Assembly (NCBI GenBank): GCA_016180815.1
Contig: JACPAN010000006.1
Span: 1 to 64,000, forward strand
Length of the DNA: 64,000 bases
Direction: 5' to 3'
Source: Elusimicrobiota bacterium
Lineage (GTDB): Bacteria > Elusimicrobiota > Elusimicrobia > JACQPE01
Shown: positions 19,499 through 29,786 of the stretch, in pieces
How the letters are laid out: each line of letters begins with the position of its first letter
Numbering within the stretch: position 1 is the stretch's first letter
Made by a program: the position numbers and the translations under genes
The notes under the pieces: model-generated
Told to the model about the DNA's origin: nothing
Database searches by the model: none
What the model saw: the letters and a program-made list of their open reading frames with translations, nothing else

Positions 19499-19866
19499 TG
19501 AAAACAACAGCGCAGCCCACAACAGCCCAGGCCCTTAAGGAGCGGTTGAATAAGGTAAAGACGGTTGAGGTCAACGGCCTGGCCTTTGCCATCAGGAAGG
19601 TTTCCGTTCTTCTTTTGCCTGAAGCCTCGGAGGATATCTGGAATCTAGCCAGGCAGGGCAAGGATGTTCTGGCGGAAAAAATCAAAGGCTGGATCGCCTC
19701 TCCTACGCTTCCAAGGTTAAGGCGCGTGCTCTTAGCAGGCGTGATCTCCCCAAGGCTTTCGGCAATGGATGAGGATGGGGCTATGCTCATTGATCTTCTC
19801 TTGTCCGACCACGAGCTTTCCTCAAGACTTTTCCTTGAGATCGTCAATTTTTCTTTGGAGGGATAA
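19498..19866 (+). CDS. Tail assembly chaperone-like protein
   Basis: 122 residues, start overlapping the tube gene stop. Helical, with no membrane segment. Location between the tube and tape measure genes is that of the lambda gpG/T-type chaperones, which coat the tape measure during tail assembly and in many phages are made in two forms by programmed frameshift. I do not see a second product clearly here. Function by position only. Confidence 0.5.
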   Translation: MKTTAQPTTAQALKERLNKVKTVEVNGLAFAIRKVSVLLLPEASEDIWNLARQGKDVLAEKIKGWIASPTLPRLRRVLLAGVISPRLSAMDEDGAMLIDLLLSDHELSSRLFLEIVNFSLEG

Positions 19867-19869
19867 AAG

Positions 19870-21813
19870 TTGCCGGGACTTGAATTAACTTTTGAGGCGG
19901 TTGACAAAGCATCGCCAACCATTCAAAGGCTTTCCAAGGAGATGCTTGAGGCCGCGCTGCGGTCCGATCGCTTTGCCAAAGAAATATTCGATGCCACAAG
20001 CAAGGTGGAGGATGGCCTTAAAAAGATTCCTCCCAAGGCCCAACAAGCCTCACAATCCATCAGCGCCATCCAGCAGGCAAGCCAGCAGCTGACTCAGCAG
20101 TTATTGGGATTTGCAACGGTTGCTGGAGTCACCACCTTCTTTAAGCAAGCGGCCCAGGCAGCCCTTGAGGAACAGGAGGCGTTAAGGAGACTATCTTTTG
20201 CCGTGGAGGCCATTGGCGGCTCCTTTGCCAGCGAAAAAGAACGCATCATCGCCTTCGCCCAAGAGCAGCAGGCCTTAACAAGATTTTCCGATACCCAGAC
20301 TTTCGAGGCTCTGGGACGATTAACCAGAGTAACAGGCGATTTAGGCCAGGCCATGCAAGCCGCGCGTCTTGCCTTCGGCCTGGCCTCGGCGTCGGGCAAG
20401 GACCTGAACTCGATTCTTGATCTTCTGGGCCCCATCTTAAACGGCGATGCCACGAGGCTACGCGCATTGAAACTCGAGTTCGGCGCTTTCATTGGAAACG
20501 CGAAATCAGCCCAGGAAGTGATTGATGTTCTTTCAAAGAGATTCTTGGGGGCCGCGGAAACCGAGAAAGGCTTTGCCAAAGAATTAATTATTACCAGAAA
20601 CAGGCTATCGGATTTTCAAGAGACAGTGGGGACAGGGGTTTTGCCTGCGTTTCGTTTTCTTTTGGGCATCGTGGAGCAGGGGGCCAAGGTTTTTGAGTTC
20701 TTGGGAATCGTGATCGCTGATTTCGCGGCAAGATCACTGGTCCACATCAGGGCATTTGGCGAGGAAGTAAAAGCAATTTTCACCCTTAACTTCGGCAAGC
20801 TGCCGGAGATCAGCCGCCAAGCTGAAGACCAAATAGCAGCCATTGCCGAGGAAACAGGCAACCAGATCGTTGAGCTTGAGGAGAGATTTTCCAAACAAAG
20901 AATAAGAACCATCCAGAACGAAGGAGCCATTAAAGCCCGAGTTACTGAGGACTCCATCGAGAAGGCCAAAAAAGAATCCGAGGAAAAGAAAAGAGCCGCC
21001 GAGGATGCCCATGAAGTTTTAGTGCGCCTGGATGCAGAGAGACTGGAGCTTGAAGGCGAAACCCTGGAATCAAAAAGGCTTTTGATCGAGATGGAGAAAG
21101 AGGAGAGATTTAGAGCGCTCGATGAACTTCGAGCAAAGAGCTTGATCACGGAGGACGAGCTTTTGGCAGCCAAGCTCAACGCCACTGAAGCCGCGATCCT
21201 TAAATTCAATGAAGCCGCCGAAGAACAAAAAAGACAGCTTTCAGAGGTAGAGCAGGCGGCCAAGCAGGTTTCAGAATCAATGGCCAATGCCGTGGGCGAC
21301 GCGGTAGCTGACATGATCCTTGAGGGCAAGACCTTTGAGGCGGCCATGAAATCAGTGTTTAACACCGTGCTTAGGACCGCTATTGAGACTTTCACGAGAG
21401 TGGCCATCGAGGCCGCGATCGCAAGAAGCGCGGCTCAGGGAGTGGCGGGCGCAGCCTCTGGTTTTGCCGCTGCTGGGGCCGTGGGCGTTTTTGCCGGAGT
21501 GGCCGCCACAATCTTTAAGGGTGTCAAGCTTCAGGAAGGCGGCATTGTCACACGTCCCACCATTGCCTTGGTTGGTGAAGCCGGTAGAGAGGCCGTGATC
21601 CCCTTGGAAAGAGGCGGCTCTGTTCTCGGAGGAAATATCTCCATTAACATCACCCAAAACAACAACATCACGGTTTCTGGCTTTGGTGATGACCAGGCGC
21701 GTGAGATCATGCGCCGCATTTCGGAAGTCACGAGATCAGGGGCCTCGGAGGGCGCGGAGCTTGTTAAATCAATACTCGCCCGGCAAGGAAGATTTGCAAG
21801 GGAGGCTGTGTGA
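19870..21813 (+). CDS. Tape measure protein
   Basis: 647 residues; start is TTG at 19870 in line with the spacing to the previous gene. It sets tail length and is ejected into the envelope at infection. Features: coiled-coil at both halves (many Glu/Lys/Ala heptads at about 300-460), an Ala/Gly-rich hydrophobic segment at about 510-555 that could cross a membrane, and near the end the hallmark GGIVTRPTIALVGEAGREAV. For this family it is short, implying a short tail of the order of 100 nm if 0.15 nm per residue applies. Confidence 0.88.
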   Translation: MPGLELTFEAVDKASPTIQRLSKEMLEAALRSDRFAKEIFDATSKVEDGLKKIPPKAQQASQSISAIQQASQQLTQQLLGFATVAGVTTFFKQAAQAALEEQEALRRLSFAVEAIGGSFASEKERIIAFAQEQQALTRFSDTQTFEALGRLTRVTGDLGQAMQAARLAFGLASASGKDLNSILDLLGPILNGDATRLRALKLEFGAFIGNAKSAQEVIDVLSKRFLGAAETEKGFAKELIITRNRLSDFQETVGTGVLPAFRFLLGIVEQGAKVFEFLGIVIADFAARSLVHIRAFGEEVKAIFTLNFGKLPEISRQAEDQIAAIAEETGNQIVELEERFSKQRIRTIQNEGAIKARVTEDSIEKAKKESEEKKRAAEDAHEVLVRLDAERLELEGETLESKRLLIEMEKEERFRALDELRAKSLITEDELLAAKLNATEAAILKFNEAAEEQKRQLSEVEQAAKQVSESMANAVGDAVADMILEGKTFEAAMKSVFNTVLRTAIETFTRVAIEAAIARSAAQGVAGAASGFAAAGAVGVFAGVAATIFKGVKLQEGGIVTRPTIALVGEAGREAVIPLERGGSVLGGNISINITQNNNITVSGFGDDQAREIMRRISEVTRSGASEGAELVKSILARQGRFAREAV

Positions 21814-24596
21814 GAAACGTCTCCCAGGAATATCAAACCATCCAGAAATCAAACTTCTTCAAACCCGCGAGAAAAATTGAGCTTTTCCGCAGACTTTCAG
21901 ACGGCTCTGGATGGGAGGCTTCGGCCATCGTCATAACTTCGGAAATCATCCGCTTGGACAGGCTTTCTTGGAAGCTGGACACGGATAATCTCAATGAGTT
22001 CAAAGCATCCAATATCAGGATTGAGGTGGATAATTCTGACAGGCGTTGGGATGAGGGCTCAGCCGGCCGGTTCGCGGGATTCCTGCGTTTCCATTCCAAA
22101 ATCAGGATTTCCTTGGGTCTTGAAGTGAACGGCTCCAATGAAATCTTTTCCGTGTTTACCGGGCTCATTGAGGATATTAACGAGGATTCAAGGAAGCCGG
22201 CCTTGGAGCTAGACATCAGGTCCCTGGATCAAATCCTTGAAGATGCTGACGCGGAGAAGGCCGCCGTCACGGTAGCCAACGAAACCGTTGGGACAGGTGA
22301 TGGGAACAAGACGGATTTTCCTTTGGCCCAAAAGCCGGTTGGCAGGGCGCTGGAGGTCAAGGTGGGAAGCGCCGTGGCAAGACCAGGTTTGGATTACACG
22401 GTGACAGGCTTAAATGATCCAACCCAGGCCGCCATCATCAAGTTCAAAAGCGGCCCGCCTGCCTCAGGCTCCCAAATCAAGGCAACCTACCTCAAATGGA
22501 AAACCAATTTAAGGATTCATGAGGCGGTCAATGATCTTTTATCCACCGTGCCCCAAATAGAAAAACAGATTGTTGAAATCGTCAGGTTTGACCCTGCGGC
22601 CCAGAGGGAAATAGCCCATACGTTGTTGGCGGATTTCCAAAGCTATGACCTAAGGAGGGCCCAGGCTGTGGCCGAGCCTTCAGGCCCCGCTGGCAACGGT
22701 CGCGTCACCATCAAGCCCTTTGAGACGGAAGCGGAGTGGAACGCGGCTTTGGTCAAGAGCAGAATTAACCTAAAGCGCGTTTCCAACGCAGTCCATCCCA
22801 AATGGACCAGCCAGTATGAAGGCGATTTTTTGCCCACCCAGGAATACTTCCAGGCGGAAGATGACGCAACCATGCCCTGGGAGGAGTTCTTCACAGGATC
22901 TGCTTTACCCGAACGTCAGGCACAAAACAGCATCTTAACCATCAACCACACCGGCCAATCGGACGCGTCGTATTACGCGCTCAATACTTTCAGAAATGAG
23001 GGAGGGGGCGTGGGATTATATTCAGGACCACGCAGCATCTTTGCGCGCTTTAGGGCTGATGTTTTAAGCGGCGAGATACGTTTTGGTTGCGGGATGCCGG
23101 AAAGCCCCTACCTTGGAGCCATTGTCAAATTTCCAAACCTCACCTCCTGTAAGGTGACAAGCGGCAGTTCGGAAAGCTCCCCAATTAGCGTTGATGTTAC
23201 CCAGTTCCATGTTTATAGGCTGGATTTCAATTTAACGAGCTTAAGCGTAGGAACCTGGAAATTTTTTATTGACGGCAGCGAGCGGGCGAGCGGAACCCTT
23301 CAAAGCGTTTCAGGCACCTCAACCCAGTTGGGAGGCATGCGCCTGGAATCCGATGGTCACAACCGCCTGTTCATTGACTTCATCAGATTTAACGCCGCTC
23401 AAGCCGGGCCAGCCAAAGGAGAGGTCGCCTTGAAAGTAGATTACTCATTCCACCTGGCAGGCATCGTGCTTTTTAACCTCATCTCAACGATGGGCCCCTT
23501 CTTTGCCGAGCTTCAGGGATCAAGTTCAGGAGCCAAGTTTTTCTGGAGCTGGAGCCAGGATGATTTGAGCTACTCAGCGGAAACAGAGGTCTCCATCGGC
23601 GGCAATATCGGCAACTGGACCAATGTCAACTCGCCCCGATTCATCAAGATGAGAGTGGTTTTGACGGACACGGCAGAATCCCAGCCTTATGCCTTAAAGA
23701 AGCTCTGGCTTCCGGCATTGGCTATATCGCCTTTAGTTGACGGCGGCGCGGACGTTCTTTCTTGGGACACCTGGCTTGCCTCTTTTGCCAGCAATGACGG
23801 CGGAGTTTCTTTTTTTAGCGCGGCAGAGGCGAATAGCCAATCAGGCTATAGCTTTTACCAAGCCAGGGGAGCCGGGGATGCGATCAAGACGGATGACTTT
23901 GCGGTAACGCAGGGATTCAGTATGCCTACACGGCTCATTTTTATCACCTTGCTTAACACGGCAGGGGCTAGCGCGCCCATGCACAACTCGAGCGCCTTTA
24001 TTGTTTCCACCAGCACCGTGCTTTTATCAATGGCCAACTACGCTGGCAGATCGGTCCTGGACGTAATCAAGGAGATGGCGAAGCTCGCTGACTTTGAGAT
24101 CGGCCTAGACAGCGAGGGAGGATTTTTCTTCAGGAATAAGACCACGTTCGCCCAGGCCGTTTTAACCCTGGATTCCTCGAACGTTCTTTCCGTCCAATCC
24201 TTCTCCCCTGGTTGGGACAGGGTGTTCAACAGCATTAGGGCCAGCTTCGGCCAGTTCGTGGCGATCGCTGATTCTCAGAGCGAGGGAGATCCATCGCCCA
24301 CCTCCAACGCAAGATTCGGCGTCCGGGATTTAAGCGTGGGCGGAGGAAGCCTTGTCTTTGAGACGGACGTGGACCTCTCCAAAGTTCTCTCCAAACGTTA
24401 CTTCACCAGATACAAGGAGCCCAAAAGAAGAGCGACGGTGATCGCGCGCTTCATGCCAGAGGTGGAGCTTGGGGACAGGGTCGGTTTCGACGTTCCAGAA
24501 CCCTGGAGAATCGCCCAGGCCTTTGACGCGAGGGTGCTGGGCATCGCTCATGACTTAATGGGCATGAAGACCGAGCTTGATCTTTTAGAGGTATGA
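21810..24596 (+). CDS. Distal tail/tail-tip protein, 928 residues
   Basis: Starts with a GTG overlapping the tape measure stop. The first 120 residues are beta-rich and resemble a distal tail or tip hub start (strand-rich, RLSWKLDTDNLNEFKASNI). The middle (about 350-570) contains a concanavalin-like lectin/laminin G-type sandwich, and the last 250 residues resemble phage hub proteins. Order after the tape measure supports a tail-tip role. I cannot separate hub from carbohydrate-binding functions exactly. Confidence 0.55.
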   Translation: MRNVSQEYQTIQKSNFFKPARKIELFRRLSDGSGWEASAIVITSEIIRLDRLSWKLDTDNLNEFKASNIRIEVDNSDRRWDEGSAGRFAGFLRFHSKIRISLGLEVNGSNEIFSVFTGLIEDINEDSRKPALELDIRSLDQILEDADAEKAAVTVANETVGTGDGNKTDFPLAQKPVGRALEVKVGSAVARPGLDYTVTGLNDPTQAAIIKFKSGPPASGSQIKATYLKWKTNLRIHEAVNDLLSTVPQIEKQIVEIVRFDPAAQREIAHTLLADFQSYDLRRAQAVAEPSGPAGNGRVTIKPFETEAEWNAALVKSRINLKRVSNAVHPKWTSQYEGDFLPTQEYFQAEDDATMPWEEFFTGSALPERQAQNSILTINHTGQSDASYYALNTFRNEGGGVGLYSGPRSIFARFRADVLSGEIRFGCGMPESPYLGAIVKFPNLTSCKVTSGSSESSPISVDVTQFHVYRLDFNLTSLSVGTWKFFIDGSERASGTLQSVSGTSTQLGGMRLESDGHNRLFIDFIRFNAAQAGPAKGEVALKVDYSFHLAGIVLFNLISTMGPFFAELQGSSSGAKFFWSWSQDDLSYSAETEVSIGGNIGNWTNVNSPRFIKMRVVLTDTAESQPYALKKLWLPALAISPLVDGGADVLSWDTWLASFASNDGGVSFFSAAEANSQSGYSFYQARGAGDAIKTDDFAVTQGFSMPTRLIFITLLNTAGASAPMHNSSAFIVSTSTVLLSMANYAGRSVLDVIKEMAKLADFEIGLDSEGGFFFRNKTTFAQAVLTLDSSNVLSVQSFSPGWDRVFNSIRASFGQFVAIADSQSEGDPSPTSNARFGVRDLSVGGGSLVFETDVDLSKVLSKRYFTRYKEPKRRATVIARFMPEVELGDRVGFDVPEPWRIAQAFDARVLGIAHDLMGMKTELDLLEV

Positions 24597-24600
24597 GGTA

Positions 24601-27600
24601 ATGCCAAGACTAGCTTTCCAAACACAGCAGGACTGGGAGCAGGCCCTTGAGCGCATCGGCCTGGATGTTTCAGGCCAAGGCGTCAAGCTCTCCACCGGAG
24701 CCACTCTTTTGGAGACTGCGGATGATTTTAACGACGGCATCATTGACTCCAAATGGAAAACCCATGTTCTGCCTTCAGCATTGGCCTTGGACCAGTCTTT
24801 TGATCTCAATCTCACCAATGCCAATTATTCCAATCTCAACGTTGACAATCTGTTTTTGAAGTTTGCCCAGACGTTTACGCCTTCAAGGAATATTTCCGTC
24901 ACGCAAATGGCCCTGGCTTTATCCGAATGGAGCCTCTACGACGCGGGCCCTGGCGTCGGAGTGAGGCTTGATATTGTAACGACGGACGGCCAGGGAAAAC
25001 CCACAAGCACGGTCTTGGCCTCAGTCACCAAATGGAGAAGGCCTCCAGACGATTCTTTCGGCGACTGGTATTCAGACGCGGAGCAGATCGGACCCTCCAA
25101 CGCCAACATCTACTGGATCAAATTTCCCATTAACGTCAGCCTCCAGGCCAACACAAAATACGCCCTTGTTTTGAACGCGATTTATCCCATGAGCGCCTGG
25201 AGGTACGTCAGTTTTTGGGGCGACGGCGTCTCCGGCAACAACTACGCAGGCGGCAACAGCTTGCGCTTTGACGGTTCCAGCCAAACTTGGCAGACCAATT
25301 TCATCATGCAGGACTTCTACTTCAGGCTCTATGAAAGCCAGATGGCGCCTCTGCCAGTCACAGAATCAGGCGGCCTGATGAGGTTCGAGTACAGCCAGAC
25401 CTCAGGATCAGGAGACCACAGGCACATATACAGGGACTTTGCCCAAGGAGACGTGGAATGTGAAACAAGGTTTATCTTGACCAGGCTTGCCTCAACCTTT
25501 AACACAGGCTTCTTTTCCTTCGGGCTCCTTCAAGACCCCAGTCCCTTCGTCGTTGAAGACTGGAATATCAAAAACCAAAGGCTCATCTGGGACATCAGCT
25601 TCTCGACAACGGATAACGGCATTACCAGCTTTGTCTTTAGGGTCAAAGGGAGCGATGGCTTAATCCACAGGTTGGGAGACAGCGATTTCCCTATTGTCCA
25701 AGGGGGCACGGCGCGCATTCTGGGCACGTCTACCACACTCGTCCTTCAAGTCACTAAAAGACCAGGAGGCAAAATCAAGGTCAAGATATTCCTTGGAGAC
25801 AACCCCAGTGATGTCTTTATTGAGTCGGGAGACTCCCCTGTGTTGGTTACCCCGACATCGAAAATTTATCTGGAGATAGGCGGGGTTGCCACGATCATAG
25901 TGACAGGCACAGCGGTCGCGGCGGGCTCCGCTGCTTTTGGCGTGCGTTACGATTTTGATTATTTCAAGCTCTCCGGCCAGCCACAGGAGGTGGCAACTGG
26001 TTTTCTTAGGCTGCGCCATTCCTTTGGAGTGCCCACCGCTTTGAACAGCCTTGAAATCAAGCGGTCTAAGCCTGTTGCCGGAGATAAAGTGGACATTCAA
26101 CTGCGATCAGGCAATACCATCGCTGAGATGGAAGCCGCGGCTTTTGGGACGGCCATTGCCACAACCCCAGGCTCCTTTGATCCCGGCAATCCCCAGGATA
26201 GCTTTGAGAAAGCGGTGCTTTCCAATCCCCAAGCCAAATTCTTTGAGACAAAAATCATTTTAACGCGGGCATCCCCCTCTCCGACCCTGGAAGGCTACTT
26301 TCTGGATTTTACGCCGCAGGCAGCGGAACAAATCGTTGAGGAAGAGAAGCCTCCTTTGACCTACAGGCGGCACATCCAATCAGACGATGACTGGGGCCAA
26401 GCGGTGGAAAAGTCCGCCTCAATCAGGATAGACAATGGCGCGGCCTCGATCGCCCCTGTATTCCAGGACCTCTTTGACCAGTTCGTGATCGAGCCTCATT
26501 GGACTATTTATCAGAGAAACGCCAATGCCTTCGCCTCTTTGGGATTCTTGAGGATGGAGATCCTCTCCACGGATTCGGACGCGATCCTGGTCAAAAGCTC
26601 GTCAATCCCAACGAGCTTCAAAGCCACTGTGCGCTGGAAGGTTGAAAATCCTTTTGTTTTGCCTTCAGGATCAAATTTCTTCTTTAACATCTTTGCTGTT
26701 TATAACAAGCCCAGCATTCCCACTCCCTTTGATATACGCTTCGGCGGCAGTCCTTCCACCGATACCCATCACACTATCATCATCCGATGGACAAGGTCGG
26801 GGGATGGTCAGCACAGATTGGGACTGGTTGCCTTAAGAAACGACGGCACATTCGTGGGATGGAACCAGGCGACAGGGCAGTGGAGCCCGGCAGCCGGCGA
26901 TCAGATCATTCCCTCAGGCAAGGAAGCCACTCTTTGGACTTTTGAGATTCAGGTCGCAGGAGGCGTCTTATCCATTACGGCTAAGGATGACGAAGGCGCT
27001 ATCCGGTTCCAGACCTCTGGACTTTCCATAAAAATATCGGACAGCCAGCCCTGGATGGTACTGGGAGACAGCGACTCCTCTTTCATGCCAGCCAACACGA
27101 CCCAGCTTTATGACTCAGTTGAGACTGACATCCCAGTCACAGGAGCCTCGAATGGATTTATCCGCTTCAGGGATTCCCTGGGAGCCAGAGGCAGGCTGGG
27201 TAATATCAAGGTTATTCCCACGGTAAATATCCAGTTTGACCCAGGAGAGGTTGTCCTTAAAGCGAGATCAGGAGACACCTTGGAGAATCTGCTTGCCGCC
27301 ACTTTCAAGGAATCCTCGCGGTTCGTTCCCAGTGTCAACGGCAATGAGGTGGACCTGGCTATTGCCCCAGGCTCCTTTATAGAGGTGGAGCTGGATATGT
27401 TTTCCGCTTCCCCAGGCCCAGAAATCCAGTTTTTGTCATGGGAGATTGAGCCTTTGATCGAGGACAATCCCGTAATTTTCTCCCTTGATCCCATTGCCCC
27501 GGATGCCCAGGCTGTAGCCTCGGGGATCAACACGGGCAACACTTCCGAGGGGCAGGCGACGGCTCCGCTGGCCTTTGACGGCGACCCCACAACGCAATGG

Positions 27601-28245
27601 GAATCTGCAAGCGGGCAGGAAGGTTTTAACGTTATTTGGTTTTACACCCTGCATCTTAAAAAGAACGGCCAATCCTTTGAGGAAACCATAGACACTCTTA
27701 TTTTCCTTAACACCAACATCGGCAGCATCCAGGTGGAATTGCATAGGCTGGGGTTTTCCGAAAGCAAGGTGATTTTTAAGGGAGAGATTTTAACGCCCGA
27801 TGCCATCATCAGGTTCGATCCCTTTCCGGTCGCCATCATCGAAATCCAGATTTTCTCAAGCCAGGTGCCCAATGAGAAAAAAAGAATCGGAGAGATTCTG
27901 GCCGGAAGGCTTCTTTTGGCCTTGCCAGGTTTCGATAAGTACGAGCCCAAGAGGGAACTGGTGGAGTCAGGGCAGATGAGGGCCTTGGGCGGCAAGCTGA
28001 TTGTGTTCAGGGGCAGGGATAAATACTCAAGCCGCTGGCAGGCGACTCAGTTGCCCCAGGAACTCAAAGACCAGATCCTCAAGGTCTTCCGCGAGAATCC
28101 CTTGGTCACCTTCTGGCCTGAGCCCAAATTTAGAACCCGCGATTTCTTTGACGTTGCCTGGAGGGTGGAAGAGATTCCTTTTCCCTATACGGACGTCGTT
28201 AAGGGCGCAGGGCACACATTGGAATCTGAAATGACTGAAGTTTAA
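24601..28245 (+). CDS. Large tail-tip/receptor-binding protein with duplicated sandwich domains
   Basis: 1214 residues. Two related halves each begin with a Q-x-D-x-x-W-x-x-A motif (TQQDWEQAL at about 8, SDDDWGQAV at about 597), followed by a long jelly-roll/lectin-like region with D-x-F-(N/D) and ending in similar strand blocks (about 480-530 and 845-905). A discoidin/F5-8-type domain follows at about 965-1090 (AFDGDPTTQWES), then a C-terminal region of about 100 residues. It is likely part of the tail tip that contacts the cell surface. Binding target unknown. Confidence 0.55.
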   Translation: MPRLAFQTQQDWEQALERIGLDVSGQGVKLSTGATLLETADDFNDGIIDSKWKTHVLPSALALDQSFDLNLTNANYSNLNVDNLFLKFAQTFTPSRNISVTQMALALSEWSLYDAGPGVGVRLDIVTTDGQGKPTSTVLASVTKWRRPPDDSFGDWYSDAEQIGPSNANIYWIKFPINVSLQANTKYALVLNAIYPMSAWRYVSFWGDGVSGNNYAGGNSLRFDGSSQTWQTNFIMQDFYFRLYESQMAPLPVTESGGLMRFEYSQTSGSGDHRHIYRDFAQGDVECETRFILTRLASTFNTGFFSFGLLQDPSPFVVEDWNIKNQRLIWDISFSTTDNGITSFVFRVKGSDGLIHRLGDSDFPIVQGGTARILGTSTTLVLQVTKRPGGKIKVKIFLGDNPSDVFIESGDSPVLVTPTSKIYLEIGGVATIIVTGTAVAAGSAAFGVRYDFDYFKLSGQPQEVATGFLRLRHSFGVPTALNSLEIKRSKPVAGDKVDIQLRSGNTIAEMEAAAFGTAIATTPGSFDPGNPQDSFEKAVLSNPQAKFFETKIILTRASPSPTLEGYFLDFTPQAAEQIVEEEKPPLTYRRHIQSDDDWGQAVEKSASIRIDNGAASIAPVFQDLFDQFVIEPHWTIYQRNANAFASLGFLRMEILSTDSDAILVKSSSIPTSFKATVRWKVENPFVLPSGSNFFFNIFAVYNKPSIPTPFDIRFGGSPSTDTHHTIIIRWTRSGDGQHRLGLVALRNDGTFVGWNQATGQWSPAAGDQIIPSGKEATLWTFEIQVAGGVLSITAKDDEGAIRFQTSGLSIKISDSQPWMVLGDSDSSFMPANTTQLYDSVETDIPVTGASNGFIRFRDSLGARGRLGNIKVIPTVNIQFDPGEVVLKARSGDTLENLLAATFKESSRFVPSVNGNEVDLAIAPGSFIEVELDMFSASPGPEIQFLSWEIEPLIEDNPVIFSLDPIAPDAQAVASGINTGNTSEGQATAPLAFDGDPTTQWESASGQEGFNVIWFYTLHLKKNGQSFEETIDTLIFLNTNIGSIQVELHRLGFSESKVIFKGEILTPDAIIRFDPFPVAIIEIQIFSSQVPNEKKRIGEILAGRLLLALPGFDKYEPKRELVESGQMRALGGKLIVFRGRDKYSSRWQATQLPQELKDQILKVFRENPLVTFWPEPKFRTRDFFDVAWRVEEIPFPYTDVVKGAGHTLESEMTEV

Positions 28246-28257
28246 GGGAGGTGCAAG

Positions 28258-28665
28258 ATGCCAAACGAACAAGCATTGCGAGACGATAATAGGACCCCCA
28301 CGATTCTCTACGAGGAAAACGGAGAGGTGCGGCGCGTTTCAGTCCTTAAGCCTTTGCCAGCAGGAGAGCATTTCTTGACAGTGGCCAGGGAAAAAATGGG
28401 CGGTGGGAAAGAAGACTTGGTCGTGCCCGCCGTAGGCAAGAGATTGATCGTTAAGGGCGTGGCCATCGCCCAGCAGCCGGATACCACCCAGGGAGCCCAG
28501 GTGCTTTTAGGCGGCCGCGTGATTCATAAAGTCTGGGTCAATGACCAGTCAGGCTACGTTCCCATGCGCCAGGAGGGAGTGGTGGGTGAAAAGATCGAAA
28601 TCCAAAACGTGGCCTTTCAAGGAAGCGAGCGAGCTTTCTTCATTGTCAATTACCTGGAGGTTTAA
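28258..28665 (+). CDS. Small beta-rich phage tail protein, unknown
   Basis: 135 residues with GGAGG before the ATG. Beta-strand pattern throughout, no membrane segment, no Cys. It sits between the receptor-binding protein and the lysis genes, where tail-tip accessory proteins are common. No family recognised. Confidence 0.5.
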   Translation: MPNEQALRDDNRTPTILYEENGEVRRVSVLKPLPAGEHFLTVAREKMGGGKEDLVVPAVGKRLIVKGVAIAQQPDTTQGAQVLLGGRVIHKVWVNDQSGYVPMRQEGVVGEKIEIQNVAFQGSERAFFIVNYLEV

Positions 28666-28670
28666 GTCTC

Positions 28671-28931
28671 ATGAGTGAAGACGGGCACACGATACCGGAA
28701 AGGCTCTCAACCCTCGAGGCCAAGGTAGACCGCGTGCTGGAAGAAGTCTCAATCATGCGCGGCTCCTTTGTGGAGTTTGAAAAGTACATCGGCAACCATG
28801 CCAAAGACCTGGAACGTATGAAAACCGAGCTTGGCTTGATTAAAACCATCGGGGCTTGGATATTCGCGCCCTTGCTTGGGCTTGTGGGCCTGGGCTCCAT
28901 CCTTGCCACCGTCTATGCGCTGATGAGGTAA
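28671..28931 (+). CDS. XhlA-like haemolysin/holin-associated protein
   Basis: 86 residues: a coiled-coil (about 10-50, RLSTLEAKVDRVLEEV) followed by one C-terminal transmembrane segment (about 58-82, IGAWIFAPLLGLVGLGSILA). This layout is that of XhlA from Bacillus phages, which works with a holin and amidase in lysis. The amidase gene follows after two bases, agreeing with that role. Confidence 0.65.
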   Translation: MSEDGHTIPERLSTLEAKVDRVLEEVSIMRGSFVEFEKYIGNHAKDLERMKTELGLIKTIGAWIFAPLLGLVGLGSILATVYALMR

Positions 28932-28933
28932 TC

Positions 28934-29713
28934 ATGCCGGAGAAATTAAAACTCGATATTCCCATAGACCTTGCCAACTCGCGCCCATGGAAGGGCATTG
29001 TCTGGCATCATTCGGCGACCGCCGACGGCCCTGGCCGCAACTGGGACGCCATTGTCCGTTTTCATACCTCTTACCGCATAGACGGCCAGATCGTCACCGC
29101 CGAGGAATTTGAAAGAAAGTTGAGGCTCAATCAAGGCAAATCATTCCTTAAGCCCTGGAAAGACGTGGGCTATCACGGCGGCACAGAGTGGGCCAATGGG
29201 CAGGTGATTTTCCACTGGGGAAGGCCGCTCAGCATGATCGGAGCCCATGCTGGGGTCAAAGGAGCATCCAATCAGTTTAACGAGCAATATTTAGGGCTGT
29301 GCGCTATCGGCAATTTTGATACTGCGCCGCCGAAGCCGGAACATACCGTTTCACATCCTTTGATATTTGAATATATGAAGGCTTTTTATGTTGATAAAGT
29401 AAAAATTATTCCTAAGAATATTTCAGATATTTTAAAGAGTAATAATTGCTCAGGAGTGAGTTGTAAAGATGCGGTTGGTTCAATTTGCCGTCAGTGCGGC
29501 CGGCAAAGCGATCAAAATGGATTTCACTCAAAATCTGGCGCGGGACATGAAGTCCCTTCGTGCTCTTTGGAACTGGATTTATATGTCCCTCTATATTTGG
29601 ATCTGCGTTTACGCCGTGCTTCACCATCCCGAAACCATTCCCACTGCGATCACCGTGACGGGCGGCGTCGTGTCCGTCATCTTTACCGGATATGTCTGCA
29701 CCAAGACTTATGA
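28934..29713 (+). CDS. N-acetylmuramoyl-L-alanine amidase endolysin (looks broken)
   Basis: The N-terminal 140 residues are a clear Amidase_2 (T7 lysozyme/PGRP-like) domain: IVWHHSATADGPGRNWDAI with the first zinc-ligand His pair region, VGYHGG and an AHAGV segment with a further ligand, followed by YLGLCAIGNFD. It cleaves the bond between muramic acid and the stem peptide. The remainder is AT-rich and no longer looks like an amidase, so the gene appears broken (about one break). It overlaps the next gene. Confidence 0.6.
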   Translation: MPEKLKLDIPIDLANSRPWKGIVWHHSATADGPGRNWDAIVRFHTSYRIDGQIVTAEEFERKLRLNQGKSFLKPWKDVGYHGGTEWANGQVIFHWGRPLSMIGAHAGVKGASNQFNEQYLGLCAIGNFDTAPPKPEHTVSHPLIFEYMKAFYVDKVKIIPKNISDILKSNNCSGVSCKDAVGSICRQCGRQSDQNGFHSKSGAGHEVPSCSLELDLYVPLYLDLRLRRASPSRNHSHCDHRDGRRRVRHLYRICLHQDL

Positions 29714-29786
29714 AAAGGTGAAGAACGGCCACGGCCGTCCGCCTGCGGCGGCATCCCTGGAGGAAGAAAGTGAGGCTGGCGATTAA
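29469..29786 (+). CDS. Holin-like small membrane protein
   Basis: 105 residues (an internal ATG at 29517 would give 89). Two hydrophobic segments, WNWIYMSLYIWICVYAVL and TAITVTGGVVSVIFTGYV, followed by a charged hydrophilic tail, give a class II-type holin topology. It stands with amidase and spanin-like genes. Function is inferred from topology and place. Confidence 0.5.
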   Translation: MRLVQFAVSAAGKAIKMDFTQNLARDMKSLRALWNWIYMSLYIWICVYAVLHHPETIPTAITVTGGVVSVIFTGYVCTKTYEKVKNGHGRPPAAASLEEESEAGD

